Positions 11,370-22,031 of a stretch of 64,000 nucleotides of DNA are shown piece by piece. Position 1 is the stretch's first letter, and every line of letters begins with the position of its first letter. The position numbers and the translations under genes are program-made. The notes below the pieces were generated by a model. It did no database searches and was not told the DNA's origin. It saw only the letters and a program-made list of their open reading frames with translations. The DNA comes from Rhipicephalus microplus (lineage: Eukaryota > Arthropoda > Arachnida > Ixodida > Ixodidae): positions 70,361,906 to 70,425,905 of the forward strand of contig NC_134707.1 of the NCBI RefSeq assembly GCF_043290135.1. Direction: 5' to 3'.

Positions 11370-12765
11370 AATTGAAAATTTTGTTTAAGTACACTAAAAA
11401 ACGGACGGACAGAAGAGGCTGAAAAGGACAGCGCTTGTTCTCCCAACTGAAGGTTTATTCATCAGAAAAGGTATTTAAAGCGGATACATAGTCTTTCGCG
11501 CAGGTGCATCAGAACAGGGTGCAACAGAAACCTCTCTTTTCAGGATTACAAAAATTGTACATATTATGTATCATTTGTTCTATTTTACAAGTACTAGGTG
11601 TCCCAATACGCGTACTCTTTATCATGCAGCACAATCGTAGCTTGACTAACACAGTCATGTCCCCTCTTTCGGATGTGGTAAGATTCCACCATCTCACGTG
11701 TTAGCTGATCCTTGTGTCGAAATAATATATCTGTTTCTTTAAACACAGGACAACATCCGCAGCTACTACAGTGATCTGCAAGATGACTTTTGCCCGATGC
11801 CTTAACAGATACGCGATGTTCTCCAAAGCGGTCGTTCACGCATCTTCTTGACTGGTTATTGTAGACTTTTCCCCAATGAAAAGGATGTCATGTATACTAC
11901 TCTTTTTACGCACTTCACGAACATGTTTCTGTGTTCTACGGAGCAAGCTTTCGAACCCATGGGCTTATTAATGCGTGGACATGAGCTTGCAAGTTTGGTT
12001 TTTGCCGAAAACTTCATGGCTACGCTGTATCTATTTCCAACGTGCTTTAAGTTGTGTGCCAACTTGTGCACGTATGGAATGAGAGCCATTTTCTCTCGCT
12101 TCTCTCTCTCCGAAATAGATCTTCGTTTTCTGCCCGTCATTTCTCTGGCTAGGACCGTGCACACTGAGAAAAATAACTGCTTCGGGTAGCCCGCCTTCTG
12201 GAATATTTCCACCTGACTCCTGAAACTTTCATTGATTAGATGCCCACACAATTTCTGCAAAGTGGACATAATAAGAAATTTCACTATCCACCTGTTTACC
12301 AAGTTGGAGTGCCCAGACGCGTTATCTATTACTGGCTTGGCACTTCTTGGTTGATAATACCAGCAAATGTGTTCCCTACCAAGCTCTAATTTTAAATCCA
12401 AGAATTGCAACTCGTTATTTTTAGGCCGCTCGGTAGTAAACTCAAGGTCCATGCTACTTTCCTTAAACAGCTTTACCACGTTCAGGACCTCTCGGGAAAG
12501 ATCAATGCCATGCGTGAATATCAGGAAGCCATCCACACACCTGAAAACATGTTTATCGATTCCAGAAATGTGCTGCTCGATTCCCCTGTCAAATTTACTC
12601 AAAAATATTGCACTAAGAATAGGTGCAACTGATGAGCTCAATCATATTCCAGATCGCTGTAGGAAAGGCTTATTTTTCCAAGAAACGAAAGTAGAACTTA
12701 AATGAAACGACAGCAGATCCAGGCATGACTCTAACATGCTGAACTGCTAGGAAAAATGAAAAAAA
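11370..12765 (-). mobile_element. Penelope-like element, 5'-truncated, inactive
   Basis: This minus-strand element encodes the second half of a reverse transcriptase followed by a GIY-YIG endonuclease, the combination that defines Penelope-like elements. The 5' end is lost upstream of RT motif B (about 12760). The 3' untranslated part contains an AATAAA-type signal (minus strand, near 11455) and ends around 11370-11390, next to the LINE. It is a second, differently broken copy from the one at 1-540. Confidence 0.85.
11594..12760 (-). pseudogene. Penelope-like RT (C-terminal half) and GIY-YIG endonuclease, broken
   Basis: The RT part starts with TFVSWKNKPFLQRSGI and SSSVAPILSAIFLSKFDRGI (motif B). 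The catalytic YVDD is replaced by CVDG at about 12528-12539, so polymerase activity is lost. The downstream region LQFLDLKLEL, ALIPYVHKLAHNLKHVGNRY matches the family's thumb and linker. The endonuclease is split by a stop near 11850: VYMTSFSLGKS before it, then RRCVNDRFGEH, HLADHCSSCGCCPVF and RHKDQLTREMVESYHI (11839-11594) in another frame. Family known role: cleavage and reverse transcription at the target. Loss of the 5' half of RT and the active-site changes make it non-functional. Confidence 0.87.
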
Positions 12766-14984
12766 AAATGGGCTAAGCTTTGGGCTGATATTTGAATTTC
12801 TACTTTAACATAATGCACATAATCTTCGTCCTGGTAAAAAAAAAGAAGATATCATTCCTTGATTCGATCTGCAACCCTCTTCAGATGGTAACTCCCCTAC
12901 TATGAACAGAAAATGTTGGTACTTACCTGACTTCTGTTCTTCTTCCACTATGTTTTTGAAGATCACATGAACGAAGTAGTGTCTTTAGCATACGCTGTGA
13001 TAGGTCATACTCAAAAAAAGTGAAGCTGCACTGTGGTGCAAAGTGTTAGGTGCAGGAGCCTAGATCGCTATATATCCATCTATTCTGATAAAAGAATGTT
13101 TATTACCACCGCAAAAGGCAATTAGGTAATGCACTGTGGCTACTTCATTACGCACATTTACAAATATAGGACCTTCGGGAATTCTAGTAGTATCAACAAA
13201 AAGAATTCTCGTGGCAGTATGCAAACTGCGCTGCACGAATAGTGTTCACATACTAGGAGAGACTTTCTGACGCTAGTCTGCAGCAGCTCGTACGAGAAAA
13301 AGGCTTGAGGAGACGCGTAATATTGTTCTTGCATTTCTTTATTCGGCCATTACTGCTATGGTCGCAAAAGACGCCCGCAGCGGAAAATTCAGGCTTGTGT
13401 GTGGCTGGCATGGCAAATATGAGGATTCGCGACTCGCCTGTTTACCTCCAGGTAGCTAAATTAGCTGGCAATGAAGAACAATGAACGTGTGCGCACATGC
13501 CTGAAGCGATTTCGGTGTCTCTCATGGCACTGAAACATGAAAGGAGAGCATGTTTCTTTCTTCTTTTTTGACCTGAGTTTTCCTACTACGTCGCTAATGC
13601 AACTTTAGTTAAAGTGATACTGCGCTAAACACGAGTGAAATTTGCTTCAAATCCGCTCATTTCAGCGATAACACGAACTAAAGGCGATCGAACAAAAACG
13701 AAGAAAGAAATAAGGAAAAGAACACTTCGAAGAGGGGTGATTAAGCCATTTATATGGGCAGTTGATGTGCGTGGTACTCTACATGCAAACACACTTGCAA
13801 AGATGAAACAAACAATTTCTGCAAACCCACTTTAACAGAAACCTACTCCACGCAATCGCTTCAGTTAGGAAGAGAAGCATGGCACCTTTGGCAGGAACTG
13901 CCTTTGTTTTGTCGCCCGTTTACTTTCTTGTGTGCTGTGTGATTAGTACACGCTGTATAAACTTACAAACTAAAAGCAACGTGTTGTTAACGGCGTGTGT
14001 AGTTTATCTCTTCGGGGATTAATGGCGCCGCCTCAATTATTATTCTGTTAATGGACTGATGGCACCCGTTTAGTAGCTGCTACCCATGCACTATTTCCTA
14101 GAAACTAACTGTAATTCCGCGCAGATCCTCTGAATGAAGCAACATTTCTTTCTTACATTCACACCACAACGATGTCTCCATAGCTGCCTCACCCAAGAGG
14201 AGTCGGTCCACTGAACTACTCTATGCGGAAGATATTTTCATCCGAAATTCACATTATGTATTGATATCTAGACACTGGCTATTACCATTCATATATAACG
14301 TCTTTTTTCTACGTGGCGGCTAGCAAATGACGTGGGAGAGAACACGCTAAAATTATATAGTGGCCGCGCTCACACTATTCCTATGAGATATTGCTTTATT
14401 TGAGGCGAGCTGTAGCTGACACGCCCTTATGATGATATCTACAAATAACGAGGTTATACAAATGATGATGACACGTCCAGTTGACAAAAAAGAGTTGGCG
14501 ACTGCGCGCACAATATTTAGTCATGTAAGCTTTTCTCCATTCGCAGGGAGTGCGCCAACCAAAGACGGTGGTGCGCCAAGTAAATGAGTTATTTTTCTGC
14601 ATATATAAAAAATTTCTGCTTTCATTCAGTGCATTCACAGTTAAATCTTCAATGAGGTCCAGGTCCACCCACGTTGTCATATCTCGTCCAGTTCCCTTTC
14701 TGAAACCGCTTCTACAGAAATGATAAATTACTCGCATTGCACGCGTCAGAGCACACAAATGCCTGCATGTTGTCGGCTACGGCGGCGTTCTGCAAATCAC
14801 AAACATTTAGCAAATAGTTAGTCCCACAGGGCAAAGAATGAAGGGCACAAACATGAAAAATAAGTGGAAGGCGAAATAAAAACAACAAGGCGGATCCTAG
14901 GTAGCGTGAGAATCCATGATATGTGAAGCACGATTGAGGAAGTTTGACGTGTCACTTTAAAATCAGCATATAGTTACGAGGCGG
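12766..14984. other. Unassigned stretch
   Basis: No gene recognised. A 120-codon minus-strand open frame at 14396-14758 contains SGFRKGTGRD, faintly like the GFRKG block of non-LTR RTs, but nothing around it supports that, so it is left unassigned. Confidence 0.45.
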
Positions 14985-15870
14985 ACGGGAACTATGCCGT
15001 GGAAAATTTCCATGTCATGATTACCATGCTTGGGTCTGTCTGTCATTTATCGTCGTCGTCTATTCACGTCAAGTGAAAGCAAATTTATTATCACGTGACA
15101 TGATATGTGGGGCTAGCGAAACGGCCACGAGCACACTATGAGCGTAGCATGTAGTGATGTTCTGCATCACACGCATGTCATCATTATCATGTTTGGACGT
15201 GTCATATACCTTCGTTTTCTATAAACGTAATGCGATATCTAATTTGGGATATGTGAAGCTAGCGAAACGGCTATGAGTGTGCTATGAGCGTAGCTTGTAG
15301 AGATGTTTTACAAACCATGCATATCATATGATTATCATGATATGCATGGCGTGGCGTGTAGGGATGTTCTTACATGACCCGCATCTCATGATGATAACAA
15401 TTGCACCAGTCATTTACCGTCGTCATCAATTCAAGTTCCGTTATACCTGATTTGGTATATGTGAAGCATACGAAACTACTGCGAGCGACCCATGAGCGTT
15501 ATACCAGTCATTTACCGTCGTCATCAATTCACGTTCCGTTATACCTGATTTGGTATATGTGAAGCATACGAAACTACTGCGAGCGACCCATGAGCGTGGC
15601 GTGTACATAAATTTTATGACATGGCTATCATGATTTTCACGTTAAAGTCTGTAACTTATGTTCGCCATGCAGTCATGTCATATCATACCAGTTTTGCAAA
15701 ATGCCATGCGAACGAAACTACCGCAAGAGCAGCAAGACCATGAAAGGTAAATTAAGACAATAATGACATATATGTCGTGATTTTCATGTCGTAATTAGTC
15801 AAATAAGCTTGTCATTTAGTCATGTTATGCCATACCAATTATGGTGATCATACCATTGTCAAGGTGGCCA
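14985..15870. repeat. Degenerate tandem array with a recent 98-bp duplication
   Basis: Related units recur through the region, each with a motif like 'atatgtgaagc..acgaaac', 'atgagcgt(a/g)gc' and 'catgattatcatg'. Two adjacent units are almost identical with a period of 98 bases (15405-15502 and 15503-15600); older units to the left are longer and diverged. Similar tandem sequence is common in tick non-coding DNA. Confidence 0.8.
15315..15349. other. Perfect 13-bp inverted repeat (9-base loop)
   Basis: The arms ccatgcatatcat (15315-15327) and atgatatgcatgg (15337-15349) are exact reverse complements around a 9-base loop, inside the tandem array. Confidence 0.85.
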
Positions 15871-16262
15871 GGGGAGCTAAAAGCCGTTTGCAGCTAAGTA
15901 GATAGGCTTTCTAAAAGTCACCGCAGTTCGCTAAAAAATGCTCCGCATTTAAAAATGTTGATGGAGGCATTAACCAACCGAAGGCTTGAAACAGCAAAAC
16001 GGCCTGAGTGGCACTGCGCAATGGCTCAAGTACTTCAGCCGCAGCTGTCACACCGGCGTCCCGCAAAGATGTCGGTGAATTTTCTATTAGCGGCTTCATA
16101 CAACTTCAGTTAGCCCACCAGCAGCCACAGCCGACTGTGTGCATGTGAACCGGGACCAATGAGCAGAAGAACGAGCGAAAGCGGGACCGCTGCCTAGACT
16201 GCTGCTTGCGAGTTAGCGAGAAGACGGCCATCTCTTGGGTTACATTTAGAGCATTCCACATG

Positions 16263-16495
16263 CCCCGCCGCAGTGGTGTAGTGGCTAAGGTACTCGGCTG
16301 CTGAGCCGCACGTCACTGGATCGAATCCCGGCTGCGGCGGCTGTATTTCCGATGGAAGCGGAAGTGCTGTAGGCCCATGTGCTCAGATTTGGGAGCACGG
16401 TAAGGAACCCCAGGTGGTCGAAATTTTCGGAGCCCTCCAATATGGCGTCTCTCATAATATACACCTTTAGTCGGGCTTACGTAACGAGCCCATAG
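16263..16495 (+). repeat. tRNA-derived tick SINE
   Basis: The head (ccccgccgcagtggtgtag, then tggctaaggtactcggctg), B box (ggatcgaatcccgg) and body (gatggaagcggaagtgctgt, ggagccctccaatatggcgt) are clear. The tail changes into 'agtcgggcttacgtaacgagccc', a sequence also seen in reverse complement near 24285-24310, so the 3' end joins another repeat. Confidence 0.88.
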
Positions 16496-17098
16496 AGAAA
16501 CATACTATATAAAGAGTGGCCACTCGAGCATCTTCGTGGCCTAGCAAGATAGGCTCAGACCGACCGCTAGATGGCGCACCCATGGTCGTTTCCCCTCTTT
16601 TGTCACGGCATATAACAGCCGCCTCAGGAGGTCAATGAAAAATTAGTTGGCATCAAATTTTTGAAAAGAAGAAACTTTAGTGAATTGTGCAACTTTCCAC
16701 ATCCGCTTTACAACGTGTCGCACTGAGGACGTTTAATGCTTTAACACAAAAATCGGTAAAGTTTGACTAGAAAGTGTTGTTTCTCTGTATTTATTTTGCT
16801 CATAGGGTATAAATTCATGTGATTTAGATGTGCTGTAGAGTTACTCCTTGCGTGCACGGATGAGTGTGTAGCCTAGTCCTAAAGACGCTTGCTTTCTTAG
16901 GATGAAGTTACGGGTTCAGGTTCCAATCTCCGCATCGGAAAGAGAAAGATTTGTTATTTTATTTATGCAAAAGAAATTATTGGGTCTGACCAGCCACTCG
17001 TGGCGCTGAAGGCAGCACAGTAGCTGGGCCGCAGGGCCCTACGACAGTGTCCGCTCTTTATGTAAGTATGTTTCTCTATGACGAGCCCACATACGCAT
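16485..17098. repeat. Inverted-repeat pair bounding a possible non-autonomous element
   Basis: The left arm (about 16485-16528, 'catagagaaacatact' then 'tataaagagtgg') is matched in reverse complement by about 17049-17098 ('catagagaaacatact', 'cataaagagcgg'). Between them is non-coding sequence including 'aagataggctcagaccgacc'. It may be a MITE-like unit or two opposed copies of one repeat; no target duplication was identified. Confidence 0.5.
16858..16945 (+). repeat. Possible tRNA-like head of an old SINE
   Basis: 'tagcctagtcctaaagacg' resembles an A box and 'cgggttcaggttccaatc' a B box with one extra base. There is no body shared with other copies in the window, so this is tentative. Confidence 0.3.
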
Positions 17099-17430
17099 CA
17101 ATGCCACGGGAGAGAACTGCGCATATGCAGTACGTAAGGCATCAATTCCAGAAATGTGCAGTGTACGCACAAAAAAAAGCGGTGTGCGTAAACGTGACGA
17201 GGCGAAGCGTACGCGTTCTGACACTCTCGCGATATTTTGATTGATATAGAAACCAGATAGCTAAACGGCAGTGACGGTGTTGAACGCAGAGAGCAACAAA
17301 GTCCGCCACAAACCAGTATATTTTATTTTGAGAAACAATGTTGCGCTGCTACCGCAGGAGGGCGCTAAAATGCACCCAAAAGCTGCTTTATTTTTAAGGG
17401 CATACGTCCAGTTGAACCAAACGTATCTTG

Positions 17431-17434
17431 ATAT
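17431..17434. repeat. Target-site duplication (left) of Gypsy 17435-24208
   Basis: The sequence ATAT lies immediately outside the left LTR and is matched at 24209-24212. Four-base duplications are normal for several Gypsy lineages. Confidence 0.75.
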
Positions 17435-17794
17435 TGTCACGTAAGAGTGAGGGTAGCCCGAAGACAGGAGACTGGGAGGCTCGTAGAAATAGAAGGGAAT
17501 CCGTTTACTTGGTGGACTTGCGCCCACTAAAGGAAAATATACACATCGGCTTAGCGGGTGGCGGACAGTGTGTTCGACGGCCGTCGGAGAACAGAATGCC
17601 CCACTGGATTGCAAGGCGCATCCACTATCCAAGATATAGTCGTCGTAGAATCTGGGGCTATCTCGTAATCAACGAATGGTCGACGTGCAGGCCACAATCT
17701 TCGCAGATGAAGCGCGGTGCATCCTGGACCACGATAAGGCCGCGTGCCGGCGGTGTCGGCGTGCGTAACACTATCCGGAATACGCTTCGCGGCA
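17435..17794 (-). repeat. Gypsy 3' LTR
   Basis: A 360-bp LTR that on the plus strand begins tgtcacgtaagag and ends gcggca, keeping TG...CA ends. It has many substitutions relative to the copy at 23849-24208, so the insertion is not recent. Confidence 0.9.
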
Positions 17795-17809
17795 TTGCTC
17801 CCCTCCTCA
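17795..17809 (-). other. Polypurine tract
   Basis: In minus orientation GAGGAGGGGAGCAA abuts the LTR start (TGCCGC). This is the expected primer site for plus-strand DNA synthesis and shows that the LTR pair belongs to a minus-strand element. Confidence 0.75.
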
Positions 17810-17943
17810 ACGTAAGCATCGACCTGATGCTTTGTTTAAAATAAAACAAAAACAAAAGTACAACCTGTGCGAAGGTGAATGGCAAACAAGCACGAATCAC
17901 GCGCACATAAAAAAAAACATGAGATGCAAACAGGGAGCGTCTT

Positions 17944-18085
17944 TTAGCGCGCATGATAGGGCTTTAAACGGGCGACGTGTACCGCTTCTTGTGCGCGGCG
18001 TCGTTGGGATGAGCTAGCCCCATCAGCGACCACTTCATAGTCCACTTCACCCACTTGACGGATGACTTTGTATGGGGCGAAATAA
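17944..18085 (-). pseudogene. Gypsy integrase C-terminal (GPY/F-type) fragment
   Basis: The minus strand reads RRYFAPYKVIRQVGEVDYEVV, then RRRAQEAVHVARLKPYHAR and stop (TAA at 17944-17946). This is the C-terminal module of Gypsy integrases, which contacts DNA or chromatin. The upstream end is cut sharply at about 18085-18095, where plus-strand RT sequence begins. The same module is seen in full context in the neighbouring element at about 30040-30199. Confidence 0.85.
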
Positions 18086-18757
18086 CGGCGGATGGATTGT
18101 ATGAGTTTAAAGTGATGACATTTGAACTTTGTTCCGCTCCAGCAACCTTCCAGCGTCTAATGGACACAGTGCTGGCAGGACGCAAGTGGCAAATATGTCT
18201 CGTATACCTGGATGATGTGGTCATCTTCGCCTCCAACTTCTGCGACGACCTGAAAAGGCTCCGGACGGTACTGGACGCAATTAAGTCATCAGGGCTGACA
18301 TTGAAGCAAGAAAAATGCCATTTTGCCTACAGTTCCTTGGCCATTTTATAAGCAAAGATGGCGCACGACCAGACCCTGAAAAGACAGCCGCTATCGCACA
18401 GTTTCCTCAGCCGCAAGATAAGAGAGAAGTGTGCCGATTCTCAGGACTGTGTGCCTATTACCAGCGGTTCGTCAAGAACTTCTCACAGATTGCTGACCCT
18501 TTGACACAGCTCACCAAGTCGGACGCCCCTTTCAACTGGAAAGCTGCGCAACGTGAGGCATTCAAAGAGCTTAAACAACGTTTACAGTCGCCGCCGGTGC
18601 TGGGTCACTTTGATGAAAATGCCGAAACTGAGATACATACAGACGCCAGCAGCATCGGCTTAGGTGCCATTCTCGTTCATAAGCATAAGGGCTGCGAGCG
18701 CGTCATCGCGTATATAAGCCGCTCACTGTCAAAAGCAGAAGTGAACTATTCCACGTC
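18086..18757 (+). pseudogene. Gypsy RT and RNase H, first part (inverted segment)
   Basis: The plus strand encodes DGLYEFKVMTFELCSAPATFQRLMD, LVYLDDVVIF (catalytic Asp pair intact), LTLKQEKCHF, then in a shifted frame FISKDGARPDPEKTAAI, LCAYYQRFVKNFSQI and the RNase H start EIHTDASSIGLGAILV and RVIAYISRSLSKAEVNYS. It begins abruptly inside RT, lacking the palm start, and is opposite in direction to the LTRs. A frameshift lies near 18330. At 18750-18757 it is interrupted by the P element and resumes at 23087. Confidence 0.92.
18750..18757. repeat. P-element target-site duplication, left copy
   Basis: TCCACGTC directly precedes the left terminal repeat. The second copy is at 23087-23094. Confidence 0.92.
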
Positions 18758-18789
18758 CACAGTGTAAGAGGTTTATTAGGTGAGAGAGC
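18758..18789 (+). repeat. P-element terminal inverted repeat, left
   Basis: CACAGTGTAAGAGGT followed by TTAT and TAGGTGAG. It pairs with the right end with one mismatch in the first 15 bases; the right copy has three extra T in the spacer. Confidence 0.9.
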
Positions 18790-19540
18790 GCCGCCGCCCA
18801 GCGCGTCGACGTAAAGTTCTCCTTCGGGGGCCGGCCGATAGATGGCGAAAGTGATTGCGGCCCGCTCAATCGGCTACACTGCGTGTGCACGCTGGTGCGA
18901 ACGCAGCCGCGGCGCGACGAATGAAAAATATATCGTTCCAGTGAGCGAACATTGGGAGTTCATCTGCGAATCAAGCGAATCTTTGCTTGCACTCCTTAAT
19001 AGCCGCTGCACCTACCCGTACAGCTATGACGAACTGCGATTGAGTAGACGTCACATTGGCCCCAGCGTGTGGCGTGGTTGCACAAGTTTCATCGTATTCT
19101 AGAGACAACTGCTGCTACTTGTTTTTTAATTTTATTTAGAGAAATTGCAACAACATTGAATGGACAGCACGGCAGGAACAAGACATTAGATAATAATCGA
19201 TTTTTTGAAGTTCGATCCTCTATCTTTTAGCAGTCATAAGGTTGTCTAACATGACACTCCTGTCAGCTTTTACGGTAAACTCTACCTGAAACCACAATCG
19301 AAAAACAACACCAACATTTTTCTATCCTCTAAAGTAGCCATTGTAATTTATTCAACACATGTTTTCTTGTTTCTTCACCATTTATTTAACTATTAGCAGC
19401 GTTCTCAAAACAATAACAGTGAAACATACAAACTGAGTACACCTAAACTTATACGCGAATCAAGGTTATAAAAGCGGTACTGCACTCGTCCCGACATTAG
19501 GTGTCAAACATGCTTTGACATTTTTCGCAAGTCTGCACGC

Positions 19541-20423
19541 TCAGACAATCGATTGTTTCAAACAAGCTTTGACATTTTTCGCAAATATTGGCTGTTTCTT
19601 TCGTTCTTCTTTTTCAATTGCCTGCAGTACTGCTGCATGCGCAGGCACACGTAATAATGCAACAGCTTTGCCAGCATTTCTTCTTTGTGAGCACTGCATG
19701 GAAACAAAGTTGTGATTCTCCAGCACAGCATCAATGGTTTTATCGTATACATCTCGGTCACTAGCATGTTTTACAAAATGCTCTTCAGTGATTTGAAAAG
19801 TTTGAAGAGATGCATGTTTGGGTGTGTCAGCCAGCCCTTTGTTTTGCAGTTCACTAGGTCGGCTTCAGGGACATTTACAGTGCCTTTTTTTCCCGCAAGA
19901 GCCTCTTTGCAACTGGTGCAGCATGTGCAGCTGCCAACCTTCCGGGATACGAATCCTGTGACGTAGTAGACGATGCAGTCAACTACTGTTTCGTCTGAGT
20001 CGTCGAAGTCGAAGAGGTCTTCGCACTCCCAGCTTCCTTCTTCAATCAGGCCGTCAAGTTTTTCTTTCAGTTGATCTAATTTGGCAGGGTGTTGCAAGGA
20101 TGGATCACTGTAAATATTTCTTAAATCCGCCTAGGTGACAACAGAAGCTTGCTTGTTTCCAGTAGTTGTGGAGTTGCCGAACTGTGGTGTCTTTAGCAAG
20201 GAATACAGGCTCAGCATGTGTTATAGCTGAAGGAACGTGGGAAGTGTAGGGTGTTCGTTCTGCCCTCCAGCTTGCGTGACGATACCAAAAAACATTCCAA
20301 CGAGTCTTGATTCATTTTTGCTGTTAGAACATACTTGAAACCGCACTCTTTCAGTAGGTAAACTGAAAGCCCCCGCACCGACTTAATTGTTACACGTAAG
20401 CCTTCAGCAGTTGACTGCGTCAA
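19541..20423 (-). pseudogene. P-element transposase, C-terminal part
   Basis: The first block (20423-20211) reads TQSTAEGLRVTIKSVRG, ECGFKYVLTAKMNQDSLECF, matching the family's C-terminal core. A TAG at 20131-20133 follows VVT. The next block (20097-19771) has DDSDETVVDCIVYYVTGFVSRKVGSCTCCTSC and WLTHPNMHLFKLFKSLKSIL, then VYDKTIDAVLENHNFVSMQCS in another frame down to 19541. The blocks are collinear, so this is one gene broken by stops and frameshifts. Downstream of it to 18758 only the transposon 3' end remains. Confidence 0.88.
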
Positions 20424-21336
20424 AAAAAAACGTCTTTGAACATCTCACCTTTCACGACCTTGGTCTCCCAAGAGTCTAGCCACACAGATGCAGCTTCTAG
20501 GACAGAAAAATCTTTGCATCCCAGTTTTAGGCCTTCTGCAGGGAAACGCCGGTTCATTGCATCAAAGAGGTCATTTAAAAAAAGGGTAAGCTGGAATGTC
20601 GGCTCGGCCTTAGTTAGACGTGGTGCGCCTTTCTGTGCGTTAAACATTTTTCCGTTAGCTACGCGTAGTTACTAAAAATCTGTGTTGGAAGCTTAACTCT
20701 CATTTTCAGCATCTTAGATGGGTTTACGTGATTATACGTTATTTTTGGGCACACTCGAAGTTCACCACAGTGCTTGCTGTCTGCAACGAACAGGGCATCA
20801 TGGCATGACCATCTAATGAGCTTGCCATCTTTCATCAATACCTTCTTGTCGTATAGTCGATTCCTAATGCACTTGAAAAGGTGAGGGTTGTCAGATAGGA
20901 TATACACCTTGCTTGAAGTGTCCAGTGGGTTCTCGAATGCATTCACCACGCTGCCCAGTGCGCCGCTGATCCCAAGCTGCTTCCACATGGAGCGGTTGGT
21001 GGATGCTCCATCGCACAAAACGCCGTCAACGAACACTCCGGCCTGCTCAAGTTTCACGATGCACTGAATCAAAAGCTGCGCCAAAAGAGTCCCCTTAGTC
21101 GGTCTTTTGGACGCAAACATTGCTACGGGCTGTAAATAGTTCTCGCCCAATGGGGCAAAAGCGAAAACCAGGCCGTGATCTGCGAGCTCACTACTCTGAT
21201 TCTTTGTTTCTCCATGATCAACGAGGCCAGTGTATGTCATCGTTTTTGACTGGACGGATATTTCCTTCCTTACTTGAATTTCGTCAAATATCAGCATCCC
21301 TCTACGCTGAAACTGTGGCTTAGAGGAAATCTTCAT
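20420..21336 (-). pseudogene. P-element transposase, catalytic core
   Basis: This is the RNase H-like core that cuts and joins DNA. GMLIFDEIQVRKE supplies the first catalytic Asp and VLCDGASTNRSMWKQLG the second, followed by YILSDNPHLFKCIRNRL and the region around WSCHDALF and YNHVNPSKMLKMRVKL. A second piece (20647-20420) reads KAEPTFQLTLFLNDLFDAMNRRFPAEGL in another frame after a break at about 20650. The third acidic residue could not be placed with certainty. Frameshifts at both sides show the gene is dead. Confidence 0.9.
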
Positions 21337-21338
21337 CT

Positions 21339-21980
21339 TTATGCTTTGAAAAAGTTTTCATCAAAGCCACACTTGAGGCCAACCATGCTTATGTACTTTC
21401 TCATCGTAGTGACGCATGGACAGGGCAGCACGTCATTAGTGCGCAGAAAAGCGTATGTAGCTGGGCTGCGGATGTTCAGAAGAAGACACAACAGGAGCCA
21501 GTCATCCGTATACCACCTGTTTGTTTTTGAGGTGCACATTGCGGCCGATATGCACTCTTCTAACAGAAGAAGCTGCGCTGGTGGCAAGTTGAGGCCCTTT
21601 AATTTTTCAGAGACGTCTTCTTCCTGCAGCTGTGTAAGTTCCTTCCTAGAAGCTTGCAACTGCTCTAACAGGAGCTTATTCCTTCTTGCGAGTCGTGCTC
21701 GTGGTATTTGGAGTGCATAGTTTGCTCGCCTCAAAGCGTGGACCTTCTGTTTTTGAGCAGGGGCTACTTGTAACCTGATGCGCTTTAATGGTCGATCCTG
21801 TTTGGCTCTTGCAGCTCGACGACTGGCATGTATTCGCAATGTATCAGCAAGGCCGCTGCAGAACTGACAGATGGTTCCACTGGGTGGAACTAAAAGGCAC
21901 CTGTTGTGTCTTCAGTTCCCCTGGCAGTCTACAAAAGCACACTCAGGAGCGACACCAGGGAAATCCTTTAAATTCGGCCC
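21339..21980 (-). pseudogene. P-element transposase, coiled-coil and central N-terminal part
   Basis: This piece has a Cys-rich start (about 21970-21850), then a basic and helical region with heptad-like leucines (LARRNKLLLEQLQASRKELTQLQEE), consistent with the oligomerisation coiled coil. It then shows WYTDDWLLLCLLLNIRSPATYAFLRTNDVLPCPCVTTMRKYISMVGLKCGFDENFFKA, a strongly conserved block of THAP9/P-type transposases. A single-base frameshift at about 21338-21342 separates it from the catalytic part, which continues directly in the next frame. Confidence 0.9.
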
Positions 21981-22031
21981 TCCGCAACACACGCTAGTGC
22001 TGTTCATGACGCTGAGCACAGTATCCAGTTC

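Noticed and set aside
14396..14758. RT fragment suggested by SGFRKGTGRD
   Set aside because: Only one short resemblance and no other RT block in the correct order on either side.
15060..15870. CRISPR array
   Set aside because: The repeats are long, diverged and contiguous without spacers, and the context is eukaryotic.
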